Both the position numbers and the translations under genes were made by a program. This document shows, one piece after another, positions 1 to 7,367 of a stretch of DNA of 39,190 nucleotides (positions are counted from its first letter, which is position 1; each line of letters starts with the position of its first letter). This stretch comes from Bdellovibrionales bacterium (GTDB lineage: Bacteria > Bdellovibrionota > Bdellovibrionia > Bdellovibrionales > UBA1609): positions 1 through 39,190 of the forward strand of contig JAHDIR010000025.1 of assembly GCA_020630675.1 (NCBI GenBank), written 5' to 3'. A model generated the notes under the pieces. The model was given only the letters and a program-made list of their open reading frames with translations. It did no database searches and was not told the DNA's origin.

Positions 1-40
1 CGCTATTATTTTTAAAGGGATTCATCATATCAGTCTTAAT

Positions 41-72
41 AAAAAAAAGCGAGTAAACCTTCGCTTTTTTTT
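41..72. terminator. Bidirectional intrinsic terminator after gspG
   Basis: A 12-bp perfect inverted repeat (41-52 and 61-72) encloses an 8-nt loop. The outer arms are A8 and T8, so the hairpin carries a U-tract on either strand. It lies about 20 bp past the gspG stop and closes the type II secretion operon. It could also end a convergent transcript entering from the left. Confidence 0.85.
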
Positions 73-93
73 AATTTAACAAAAGGCTTTTGC

Positions 94-540
94 TTATCCT
101 TCGTCACTATCTTCTTCAGGGTAAACGATGTCTTTGTCAAATTTATCGCCGCCTTCTTCTCCGTCTTCACCAAGTGAAATTATTTTATAACTTCCGCCAG
201 AATTTTCATAGACGAAATCATTTTTCCAAGGGTCTTTAACGTCTTTTGCGTAAGGAACAGGGCCCCAGTTAGAGCAATCAGAAGGAGCCGTCTGTAAGGC
301 AGAAAGTTCTTCAGGGTAGCTACCACAGTCTGCGTAATAAGTATCAAGAGCTTTTGAAAGTTCAGCCATAGTAATTTTGGCTTGGCTAATTTTTGACTTT
401 TTAAACTGAGTCATCACTTTACTTCCTAGGGTGGCCATTAGACCTCCAAGAATAACCATAACAATCATGATCTCAATGAGAGTCATACCTTTTTGATTAT
501 TGAGCTTGGGAATTTTAGTATGTAGTAATTTTTTGAACAT
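94..540 (-). CDS. gspG: Type II secretion major pseudopilin GspG
   Basis: This is the major pseudopilin that polymerises into the periplasmic pseudopilus driving substrates through the GspD secretin. The 148-residue product has a short basic leader, then Gly18-Met19 with the TLIE signature. That is a prepilin peptidase site with the conserved Glu at mature position 5, followed by a hydrophobic helix to about residue 40. Two cysteines (in DCGSYP and SDCSNW) and an acidic, Gly/Asp-rich C-terminus resembling the calcium-binding loop support GspG over the minor pseudopilins. A strong GGAGG ribosome site lies 8 nt before the ATG. It is the last gene of the operon, 51 bp after gspF and just before a terminator. 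Minor pseudopilins GspH-K, GspL, GspM and the prepilin peptidase are not in this cluster. Confidence 0.93.
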   Translation of the reverse strand: MFKKLLHTKIPKLNNQKGMTLIEIMIVMVILGGLMATLGSKVMTQFKKSKISQAKITMAELSKALDTYYADCGSYPEELSALQTAPSDCSNWGPVPYAKDVKDPWKNDFVYENSGGSYKIISLGEDGEEGGDKFDKDIVYPEEDSDEG

Positions 541-591
541 TGTGTTTGCCTCCGTAGATTAAATATTAAGCTAATGTTTTGGGTTTTTGAA

Positions 592-1812
592 CTATGTACC
601 CATATTCATCATGTCGAACAACGGTACCATAATAGCAACAACGATGGACCCTATAACGCCACCCATTATGACTATCATCACGGGCTCCATAAGAGCGGTG
701 AGGCCTTCCACTTCAGTGCTGACCTGAAAGTCATAGGCATCACTCACTTGCGTAAGCATATTTTCGAGTTCCCCTGTTTTTTCTCCAATAGTGATCATAT
801 GTAAAACCATGGGAGGAAATTGATTAGATCGCTTTAGTGGAACGGCAATAGATTCCCCCTCACTGATGTTTTCTCGAGCTTCATCAATGGCCTTTGCTAA
901 AACATTATTGTTCACAACATTTCGAACAATATCCATGGCAGCAAGCATAGGCACGCCTCCATTTAAAAGAGTCGATAGAGTTCTGGCAAAGCGAGAAACA
1001 GCAATAAGGCGCGTGAGCTTTCCTACAACAGGAACTTTTAAAATGAAGTGATCCCAAACGGTCTGGCCGCGCGGAGTGCTTTTCCAGTTTTTAAAAATAA
1101 GAACGCTGACTATAGATCCAATAATGAGTGCATGCCAATACTCTCTAACGATATCACTAATATCAATAATAAGTAGAGTGAACCAAGGCAGGGCCAAGTC
1201 TGGGCTGGCTTCGAAAATTTCCACCATTTTAGGAACAACATAAGTAAAGACAACACCTAATATACCCAAGGTGACCACCACCATAATAATGGGGTACAGC
1301 ATGGCTGATTTAATTTTACTACTTAATTCATTGGCGGCTTCGGTAAACTCAGCTAGGCGAATTAATATGGTATCGAGGGTTCCTGACATTTCGCCAGCTT
1401 CAGTCATTGAAATAAAAATGGTGTCGAAGACTTTAGGGTATTTAGTCATCGATTTATAGAGAGGTTGTCCTTCATTTACCATGTTTTTAATTTCGGCCAT
1501 AGTTTCAGACAGAGCTTCATTTTCGACCTGTTCGCTCACAGCTGTGAGAGAGTCAACTAAGGGAATGTTGGCTTTTAACAAAGTGGCGAGCTGACGGGTC
1601 ATCATGGCCAAGTCTTTAACGCTGGCTTTTCTTGAGTTATGACTTTTTTTGGTTTTTTTACTCGATTTACCTTTGGATTTGTCTTTTAGACTTTGAATAT
1701 AAACGCCTTGTTTTTTTAAGCGCATTTTGGCCGTGCGAATATTGTCAGCATCGATCGTGCCCTTAGTTTTAAGGCCCTTCTTATTAAGGCCTTTGTATTC
1801 AAACATTGGCAT
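592..1812 (-). CDS. gspF: Type II secretion inner-membrane platform protein GspF
   Basis: GspF is the polytopic inner-membrane platform protein that links the GspE ATPase to pseudopilus assembly. The 406-residue product has the usual two repeated cytoplasmic GspF domains, each followed by membrane helices. The helices are seen near residues 170-192, 222-242 and 377-402. The N-terminus MPMFEYKGLNKKG is typical of the family. An unusually Lys/Ser-rich linker at about residues 42-66 separates the N-terminal strand region from the first domain. Start: ATG at 1812 is only 2 bp after the gspE stop, with a second in-frame ATG two codons on; no strong ribosome site is visible, so coupling to gspE is likely. 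Confidence 0.93.
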   Translation of the reverse strand: MPMFEYKGLNKKGLKTKGTIDADNIRTAKMRLKKQGVYIQSLKDKSKGKSSKKTKKSHNSRKASVKDLAMMTRQLATLLKANIPLVDSLTAVSEQVENEALSETMAEIKNMVNEGQPLYKSMTKYPKVFDTIFISMTEAGEMSGTLDTILIRLAEFTEAANELSSKIKSAMLYPIIMVVVTLGILGVVFTYVVPKMVEIFEASPDLALPWFTLLIIDISDIVREYWHALIIGSIVSVLIFKNWKSTPRGQTVWDHFILKVPVVGKLTRLIAVSRFARTLSTLLNGGVPMLAAMDIVRNVVNNNVLAKAIDEARENISEGESIAVPLKRSNQFPPMVLHMITIGEKTGELENMLTQVSDAYDFQVSTEVEGLTALMEPVMIVIMGGVIGSIVVAIMVPLFDMMNMGT

Positions 1813-1814
1813 AT

Positions 1815-3506
1815 TTATTGATCCATTTGAGTGTTAGATAAAATTTCTTCAATAGAGGTCAGTCCACTTAAAATTTTACTGATTCCATGGTCTCGAAAGG
1901 GAATCATCCCTTCTTCCACCGCTAATTTTTTAATGGCGGCTCCATCTTTTCTTTGCATGATTAACGTTCTCATTGGCTCGGTCACCATAAGTAGCTCTTG
2001 AATAATAGTTCGTCCGGCGTATCCTTTTTGATTGCATTTGTCACAGCCCTTGGCGCGGTGAATATTTGTTTCCTTGATTTGCTCACGAGTCAGTTCAAGA
2101 CTAGACAACTCAACATCTGTGGGCTCATGAGGAACTTTGCAGTGTGGGCAGAGGAGTCTTATTAAACGCTGGGCAACAATTCCTAGTAAAGATGTGGCTA
2201 TTAAAAATGGCTCGCACCCCATATCAATTAACCTTGGAAAAACCCCTGCAGAATCATTGGTATGAATTGTGGATAAAACAAGGTGACCCGTAAGAGAAGC
2301 ATTAATAGCAATTTCCGCTGTTTCTAAATCACGAATCTCTCCTAGCATTATTACATTAGGATCTTGACGTAAAATGGCTTTAAGGCCTTTGGCGAAGGTT
2401 AGGCCAATCTTAGCATTGGCTTGTATTTGTCCAATGCCATGAATTCTTTGCTCGACGGGGTCTTCGACGGTGATAATATTTTTATCAATGGTGTTAATTT
2501 TTGCAATGGAAGAATAAAGAGTGGTCGACTTACCGCTACCTGTTGGCCCTGTGACTAAAAAGATACCGTAGGTCTTTGCTAAGATGTCATCAATCAAGGT
2601 CAGGCTTTGCTGGGAAAACCCCAGTTGGTTAAGGTCTAAAATAACATTGGACCTATCCTGCAAACGCATAACGATACGTTCTCCATGAGAGGTGGGGACG
2701 GTACTTAAACGAACATCAATATCTTTACCGGCTAGTTTAAGAGGGATACGTCCATCTTGCGGCAATCGTTTTTCAGCAATGTTAAGGTTGGCCATAACTT
2801 TAATTCTTGAGGTAATAGCATTTTGTAATTTTTTAGGCGGTTTAAAAACATCAAACAAAACACCATCTGTTCTAAAGCGCACGACCATATCTTTTTCGTA
2901 GGGTTCAATATGTATATCAGAGGCCTTTTCTTTGACAGCTCGAAATAAAAGGCGGTTCACCAGTTTAATCACAGGGGCGTCATCATCACCGGCCTCTAAA
3001 AGGTCAATCACTGGGTCATCTAAGTCAATGTCGTCATCTTCGATATCATCAAGGCCTTCTAAGGCGGCCGTACTTCTTTCATAAACCTTATTAATGGTTT
3101 CATGCATTCTTAGGCTGGTTGTGACTAAGCTTTTTATGGGTTTGCCAAACATCACTCGTAAATCATCTAAGGCTTTATGATTAAGGGGATTACTTGTTAA
3201 AACTAATAAGCAGTCTTTCTCTTCTTTATAAGGAAGCACTTCATGATTTTTAGAGTAGTTAATAGGAATATCTCTCACAAGATCAGCTAATATATCATTG
3301 GAAGGAATATCTTGAATAAACTCAACATTCATTAAGCCGCAGAGCTCTTTCAAAGCATCGTCAATAGAGCTAAAACTTTTTTCAAAAAGAATATCTTTGA
3401 AAAGAGTGCCTTTGCGGTTTTTAAGTTCAAGAATAGAGTGCAGTTGCTCTTTGTTGAGCTTCGTGCCCTTAACAATTAAGTTTTCAAATGAATTTTTAGA
3501 TGCCAT
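1815..3506 (-). CDS. gspE: Type II secretion assembly ATPase GspE
   Basis: This is the cytoplasmic hexameric ATPase that powers pseudopilus assembly. The 563-residue product has an N-terminal GspE/PilB domain, an acidic linker (about 151-165), and an ATPase core. The core has Walker A GPTGSGKST at 320-328, an Asp box near 347-353 and Walker B VIMLGEIRD at 385-393. The tetracysteine zinc motif is at Cys453, Cys456, Cys488 and Cys491, as in GspE. No alternative in-frame start fits, so translation begins at 3506. The surroundings are odd: a strong terminator-like hairpin ends about 22 bp upstream, no ribosome site lies at normal spacing, and TATAAT sits 2 bp before the ATG. gspE may therefore be expressed separately from gspCD or from a very short leader. 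Confidence 0.95.
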   Translation of the reverse strand: MASKNSFENLIVKGTKLNKEQLHSILELKNRKGTLFKDILFEKSFSSIDDALKELCGLMNVEFIQDIPSNDILADLVRDIPINYSKNHEVLPYKEEKDCLLVLTSNPLNHKALDDLRVMFGKPIKSLVTTSLRMHETINKVYERSTAALEGLDDIEDDDIDLDDPVIDLLEAGDDDAPVIKLVNRLLFRAVKEKASDIHIEPYEKDMVVRFRTDGVLFDVFKPPKKLQNAITSRIKVMANLNIAEKRLPQDGRIPLKLAGKDIDVRLSTVPTSHGERIVMRLQDRSNVILDLNQLGFSQQSLTLIDDILAKTYGIFLVTGPTGSGKSTTLYSSIAKINTIDKNIITVEDPVEQRIHGIGQIQANAKIGLTFAKGLKAILRQDPNVIMLGEIRDLETAEIAINASLTGHLVLSTIHTNDSAGVFPRLIDMGCEPFLIATSLLGIVAQRLIRLLCPHCKVPHEPTDVELSSLELTREQIKETNIHRAKGCDKCNQKGYAGRTIIQELLMVTEPMRTLIMQRKDGAAIKKLAVEEGMIPFRDHGISKILSGLTSIEEILSNTQMDQ

Positions 3507-3508
3507 GA

Positions 3509-3514
3509 ATTATA
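3509..3514 (-). promoter_or_regulatory. Possible -10 box (TATAAT) abutting the gspE start
   Basis: The minus strand reads TATAAT at 3514-3509, with the gspE ATG beginning at 3506. Seventeen bases upstream there is only a T-run as a possible -35. A transcript from this box would start at or just inside the start codon, giving an almost leaderless message. The hexamer is perfect, but AT-rich DNA gives such matches by chance. Confidence 0.3.
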
Positions 3515-3528
3515 TGTTAAGGGTTCCT

Positions 3529-3560
3529 AAAAAAAAAAGCCACTGATTTTAGTGGCTTTT
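3529..3560 (-). terminator. Strong intrinsic terminator between gspD and gspE
   Basis: On the minus strand a perfect 10-bp stem (arms 3551-3560 and 3535-3544, ending GTGGC in the 3' arm) with a 6-nt loop is followed by a run of ten T, part of it overlapping the stem. It lies about 75 bp past the gspD stop and 22 bp before the gspE start. It has full terminator architecture, yet sits in the middle of what should be one operon. It could set gspD above gspE levels by partial read-through. Confidence 0.8.
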
Positions 3561-3633
3561 GGTGAATTCTTGGTTGGCTAGAAGTTAATTTTTACCCTCG
3601 CCCAAGGTCGAGGGCAAGGGCGAAGGGTTGAAT

Positions 3634-5850
3634 CTAAAAAGACTCAATGGCTGGTTCTTCTTGGTCTGGCTCTAAGCTTTGATCTAAATCATCAAGGGGG
3701 TTAATGGTGCTGTTAGATGTTTTTCTTGGAAGGTTATCAATTTCATAACCATGAGGGTCACGACCATTCATAAAGCTTTGAATAAAATCAATTCTTTCAT
3801 TAATTTTTTGATTCACCACTTCGGCATTGTCGTCAGTATTTCGAATGATCTTTGGGGTAATAAACATCATCAAATTACGTTTGGTTTTTTCTGTTTCTTT
3901 GGCTTTAAATAACCAACCCACAATGGGTATGTCTCCAAGTATTGGAACTTTACTGACACTACTTGTTTCAGAGTCTTGCATTAAGCCACCAATTACGGCA
4001 GTGTCACCACTATCGACGGTTATGGCCGTAACCACATTACGGTTGTTGGTGACGACGGCCGCATTCTTCAGTTCAGAGGCTGCCACCTGTTCTGTTGTGG
4101 CTTGTTTTATTTTTTGGTCAATTTTTAACTGAACTTGGTCGGTGTCAGGGCTAATTCTTGGTGTGATCTTTAAGTTAATGGTGGCATCAACTCGTTCAAT
4201 CGAAGTTTGCGCTGCCCCCGCAGTTCCTACAGCTGTTGTTGTTTGTCCGACAGGAATAGTTTGTCCAACTTCAATATTGGCCTCTTCATTATCCATAATC
4301 ATAATTTGTGGACTAGAAAGAACATTTCCTCCGTTATTTGATTTAAGTAAATTCACAAGGCCTGTAATGGATTTAACTTCAATGGCGTTTTGCCCCGGAG
4401 GAGTAATAGACACGGTTTTACCAAGCCCAAATCCTAAGATGGCGCCGGCTCCACCCAATGGGTTGGTCACGCTGGCTAAAGATTCAGGGTTGCCAACAAA
4501 TCCAACTCGTCCCAGTCCTTGAGTGTCTTCTTTAAAGTTAAAGTAGTTGATGCCCCAGTTATGTTTTTTAGAGGCGTTCATTTCCATGATAATGGCTTTG
4601 ACAAAAACTTGATCTCTTTGAATATCAATTTTAGCTAAAAGGCCTTTCATGACGTCGTAGTCTTGGCGGCTGGCGGTAATAATTAAGCTGTTGGTGGTTT
4701 TATCAGCAGTCACCTTAACATCACCACCAAACAAAGCGTTGCCACCACCACTATTGGCCTGAGAAGAAGGGGTGGTTGTTCTTCTTGGGGTCACTCCGGA
4801 GCCACCGGTTTTAGCGTCATTCGCTTTTTTGGAATCAGTGGCCACGCCGTTTAATACGTTAGCAATTTCTTCGGCTTCACCATGACGAACATAGTAAACA
4901 TAAACTCCGCCACTGTCTTCAGGGTTAAGTGGAAAGTCTAACTTTTTGACAAGAGCTTTAATTCGTTTAATACCGGCCGTGTTTCCCATAACAACAATAG
5001 AGTTTATTCTTTCGTCGGCCACCACCAGGGAGTAACTTTCGGCTCCACTTGTTGTGGTTTTTTTAGCTTTTCTACGAAAACGAGGGACACTTTTTCCGCT
5101 ACTTTCTCCCTTGTTAATAATTTTGTCGATGAGGTCGCGAATTTCTTTGGCTTTGGCATTGTAAATACGAATCACAGCTAACTGCTCTTCAAAGCCAGGG
5201 ACATCAAGCTGTGCTAAAATTCTTGAAATTCTTTCGATGTTAGAGCCAAAGTCAGTAATAATTAAAGAGTTAGTGGCCCCATAAGCCTCAAGTATACCTT
5301 GTCTTGATTTTAGGTATTTAATTTTACTCGCAAGATCTTCAGCACTAATATATTTCAGCTTTACAATTCGCGTGATCACTTGGTCTGTGTTGGGAAAGTA
5401 ATCTGTGTAAGTTTCAATACTGTCATTTTGGGCCGTGGTGACTTGGCGAATTTTAAGAAAGTTACCGCTAGGAACAACAGTAAGATTATTAATAGCTAGG
5501 GCAGAGAGAAAGGCGCGGTAAGCTTCTGCGACGGTAATTTGCGAGGGTGCTAATATTGTGATTTTGCCTCGGCTGGCCGCGGGATCAATAATGAAGTTTT
5601 TTCCGGTTAACTTACTAATGGCTTTAACCACTTGTTCGATTTCTGCATTCGGGTAGTCAAAACTGTCGATAAGCTCCGGAAAGTTGTCATTATTAATATC
5701 TTCTGGTTGAGCTTTGGCAAACCTTTTTTTAGTTTCTTCTGTGATGGGGCTAGAGTTTTTTTCGTTTTTGCTGTCTTGAGCTTTAGCCGTCCCACAGCAC
5801 AATAAAATAGCGAAGGCCCATCCGAAAACGGTTTTCCTTTTAATAGACAT
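3634..5850 (-). CDS. gspD: Type II secretion outer-membrane secretin GspD
   Basis: GspD forms the large gated ring in the outer membrane through which folded proteins leave the periplasm. I chose the ATG at 5850 (738 residues), because AAGGAG lies just upstream and the product then begins with a clean signal peptide (MSIKRK, a hydrophobic stretch, then AKA and QDS). The N0 domain starts near residue 60, followed by the N1-N3 repeats. Two low-complexity insertions are visible: a basic RFRRKAKK segment around residue 260, and a Gly/Ser/Thr-rich linker around 345-385 inside the N3 region, where many GspDs carry one. The secretin core ends with VPILGDIPIVGWLF and MMFITPKII, both family signatures. 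A further in-frame upstream ATG exists at 5880 but lacks a ribosome site. Confidence 0.94.
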   Translation of the reverse strand: MSIKRKTVFGWAFAILLCCGTAKAQDSKNEKNSSPITEETKKRFAKAQPEDINNDNFPELIDSFDYPNAEIEQVVKAISKLTGKNFIIDPAASRGKITILAPSQITVAEAYRAFLSALAINNLTVVPSGNFLKIRQVTTAQNDSIETYTDYFPNTDQVITRIVKLKYISAEDLASKIKYLKSRQGILEAYGATNSLIITDFGSNIERISRILAQLDVPGFEEQLAVIRIYNAKAKEIRDLIDKIINKGESSGKSVPRFRRKAKKTTTSGAESYSLVVADERINSIVVMGNTAGIKRIKALVKKLDFPLNPEDSGGVYVYYVRHGEAEEIANVLNGVATDSKKANDAKTGGSGVTPRRTTTPSSQANSGGGNALFGGDVKVTADKTTNSLIITASRQDYDVMKGLLAKIDIQRDQVFVKAIIMEMNASKKHNWGINYFNFKEDTQGLGRVGFVGNPESLASVTNPLGGAGAILGFGLGKTVSITPPGQNAIEVKSITGLVNLLKSNNGGNVLSSPQIMIMDNEEANIEVGQTIPVGQTTTAVGTAGAAQTSIERVDATINLKITPRISPDTDQVQLKIDQKIKQATTEQVAASELKNAAVVTNNRNVVTAITVDSGDTAVIGGLMQDSETSSVSKVPILGDIPIVGWLFKAKETEKTKRNLMMFITPKIIRNTDDNAEVVNQKINERIDFIQSFMNGRDPHGYEIDNLPRKTSNSTINPLDDLDQSLEPDQEEPAIESF

Positions 5851-5924
5851 TTTATGACTCCTTGTTGTCTTACAAATCAAAAGCTTTTATCTGTCATCGA
5901 TAAGCTTGAGTTTGGGTCTATATT

Positions 5925-6893
5925 TTACTCAATGACATAATTAAACTTGTCATCTTTTCCATTTCTTTGAATGTCGATATCCACTGAACTTGCATCTGAT
6001 TTTAAAATATTAAATAGCTCCATGGCTTTGGCAGGGCTATTTACGGGCTCACCATTGACGCCTTTGATGACATCTCCGGCCTTAAAACCAAGCTTTTCAA
6101 AAATACTGCCCGGTTTTATATTAGAAAATTTATAACCTTGTAGGCTGCCATCTGGACCAATATTTTTGTCCATTCTAGCTTGTGTGAGAAGGGTTCCTAG
6201 GCGTTGTGTTTGGGCTAAAAAGTCCGAGCGTTTAATGACACGGCTTTTTCCTCTAACTTCTACCACATCATTGGACTCAGATTTAGGTGTGCTTTTTTTG
6301 GCTTTAGAACCAAATGAAACTTTAAGATCTTCAGGTATTTCAATAAATTCCTTTTTGTTGGTATTGAGGTTTCTAATGATCACTTTTTTTCGCTCGACAT
6401 TTAAAATTTTGGCGATACCGTCGACCTCTTCGTCCTTTTTCCACGAGCCATTTTTATTTTGACTGGTTAATGAGATGGTCGCAATTGATTTAGCAGGGTT
6501 TCTGTGAACAATTGTTCCTAGAAGCTTTAAAGGCAATCTTGAAAGGGTTGGTGGGCCATCGTCAGAATTTTTCTGTTCTTTGCCACTTTTTTCAGTGGCC
6601 AGGGCAGTGGGGATTTTTCCTTTGGAATTAAAAATATTTCTTTTGGCAATCGCAGAGTAAGCGCCTTTGAACTGAGGTTTTATAAACTTTTTCTTTTTTG
6701 GTTTTTTGGGGGGAGCTTCTTTGGGAAGCATGACCGGGCGAACATATAAAGTGCCAAGGTCTGCCAAAATAAAACCAAGAAGTAAGACCAAAATATAGGG
6801 AAGAGCAAACTCAAAAACAGGCTTTGAGTTGGAATTTGATTTTTGCTTATTTAATATTTTGTCTAAAAAACTCATTAAAGATAATTTTAGCAA
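5925..6893 (-). CDS. gspC: Type II secretion protein GspC with C-terminal PDZ domain
   Basis: GspC is the inner-membrane clamp connecting the platform (GspL/M) to the secretin N0 domain. The product has a short cytoplasmic N-terminus, one membrane helix (about residues 30-50) and a Pro/Lys-rich periplasmic linker. A homology region follows (AIAKRNIFNS to about 190), then a PDZ domain (about 240-322) with the PGSIFEKLGFKAGDVI motif. It is the first gene of the operon, 74 bp before gspD. The start is uncertain. TTG at 6893 has AGGG at a reasonable distance; the in-frame ATG at 6875 has no ribosome site but is a better codon. Either gives a complete GspC. Confidence 0.88.
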   Translation of the reverse strand: MLKLSLMSFLDKILNKQKSNSNSKPVFEFALPYILVLLLGFILADLGTLYVRPVMLPKEAPPKKPKKKKFIKPQFKGAYSAIAKRNIFNSKGKIPTALATEKSGKEQKNSDDGPPTLSRLPLKLLGTIVHRNPAKSIATISLTSQNKNGSWKKDEEVDGIAKILNVERKKVIIRNLNTNKKEFIEIPEDLKVSFGSKAKKSTPKSESNDVVEVRGKSRVIKRSDFLAQTQRLGTLLTQARMDKNIGPDGSLQGYKFSNIKPGSIFEKLGFKAGDVIKGVNGEPVNSPAKAMELFNILKSDASSVDIDIQRNGKDDKFNYVIE

Positions 6894-7030
6894 AAACTAC
6901 CCTGTAATCACTTGAATTCACTATTAAATTAGAAAGCTGGACTAAGGGGGTGCTGGCCATTGAAAAAAAAGTGCAGCCTTGACGTAAATCGAACAATTTT
7001 TTGATAAAAAGAGTTTTTGGAAGATGGGTG

Positions 7031-7075
7031 TCTAGACCAAGGTATTGCTTTTTTAAAGGGAGCTAAACTTTGTTT
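7031..7075 (+). repeat. Imperfect direct repeat, copy 1 (degenerate promoter-like copy)
   Basis: This copy aligns with 7279-7322 over about 45 bp with single-base gaps. Both share TCTAG, then TATTGCTTTT, TAAA, GGG, a TAA and CTT, and GTTT. Its -12-type GC (7047-7048) is kept, but the -24-type element reads GA (7035-7036) instead of GG. It may be a decayed or weaker promoter copy. Confidence 0.6.
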
Positions 7076-7278
7076 TTCTTTTAGCTGTTATTAATTATTT
7101 TTATAGAGGTTGCAGGTGTGTATTCGGTAATTTTGGTTTCGTGTGAAACAAGATTGTTGTGAATAATTTTTTATAAAATTGAATCAATAAAAAAACTACC
7201 GCATGGTTTTGTAAAAACGACAAAGCCTTGTGTTTTTTTAAAATCATTTAAAGTTTATTTGTAACTGAGATCATTTTT

Positions 7279-7322
7279 TCTAGGCACAGATATTGCTTTT
7301 ATAAATGGGGTAAGCTTGTTTC
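7279..7322 (+). repeat. Imperfect direct repeat, copy 2 (contains the intact sigma-54-like site)
   Basis: This is the second copy of the repeat described at 7031-7075, about 248 bp downstream and 45 bp before the FabD-like start codon. It retains GGCAC and TTGCT at the spacing expected of a sigma-54 promoter, unlike copy 1. Confidence 0.6.
7283..7297 (+). promoter_or_regulatory. Sigma-54 (RpoN)-type -24/-12 promoter
   Basis: GGCAC and TTGCT are arranged with exactly 10 nt between GG (7283-7284) and GC (7295-7296). This is the invariant geometry of RpoN promoters (consensus TGGCAC-N5-TTGCW). The base before GG is A instead of T. Transcription would start near 7307, giving a leader of about 60 nt with an AAGGGGGAAG ribosome site before the ATG at 7368. 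Sigma-54 dependence would require an enhancer-binding ATPase acting from upstream. Confidence 0.6.
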
Positions 7323-7367
7323 ATGTGAGACAGTTTGCAGGGGAAAAATTAACAAGGGGGAAGCGTC

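Larger units (their letters stand above)
6894..7367. other. 474-bp gene-free region upstream of gspC and the FabD-like gene
   Basis: No plausible coding sequence is visible on either strand. The region is AT-rich and holds an imperfect direct repeat (7031-7075 and 7279-7322), a sigma-54-like promoter in the second copy, and small inverted repeats GTTTC/GAAAC (7136-7149) and GTTTC/GAGAC (7318-7331). A poor 4-bp hairpin followed by T7 lies at 7220-7239. A weak sigma-70-like pair (TTGACG at 6979, GATAAA at 7003, 18-bp spacer) is also present. The gspC promoter must lie at the left end, but I could not assign it. Confidence 0.6.

Noticed and set aside
3595-3614. CCCTCG/CGAGGG hairpin just past the gspD stop
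   Set aside because: It has a 6-bp stem but no T-run on the minus strand, so it is not a terminator by itself; the T10 hairpin at 3529-3560 is the credible one.
4142-4522. Open frame of 126 codons opposite gspD
   Set aside because: It is the complement of a well-supported secretin gene, has no ribosome site and shows no protein-like composition.
6979-7008. TTGACG and GATAAA as a sigma-70 promoter in the gene-free region
   Set aside because: The -10 is weak and the start would be over 350 bp from the next gene; it is mentioned only within the region description.
7218-7239. Short hairpin with T7 as a terminator of a small RNA
   Set aside because: The stem has only four pairs and the next pair is mismatched; too weak to list as a feature.
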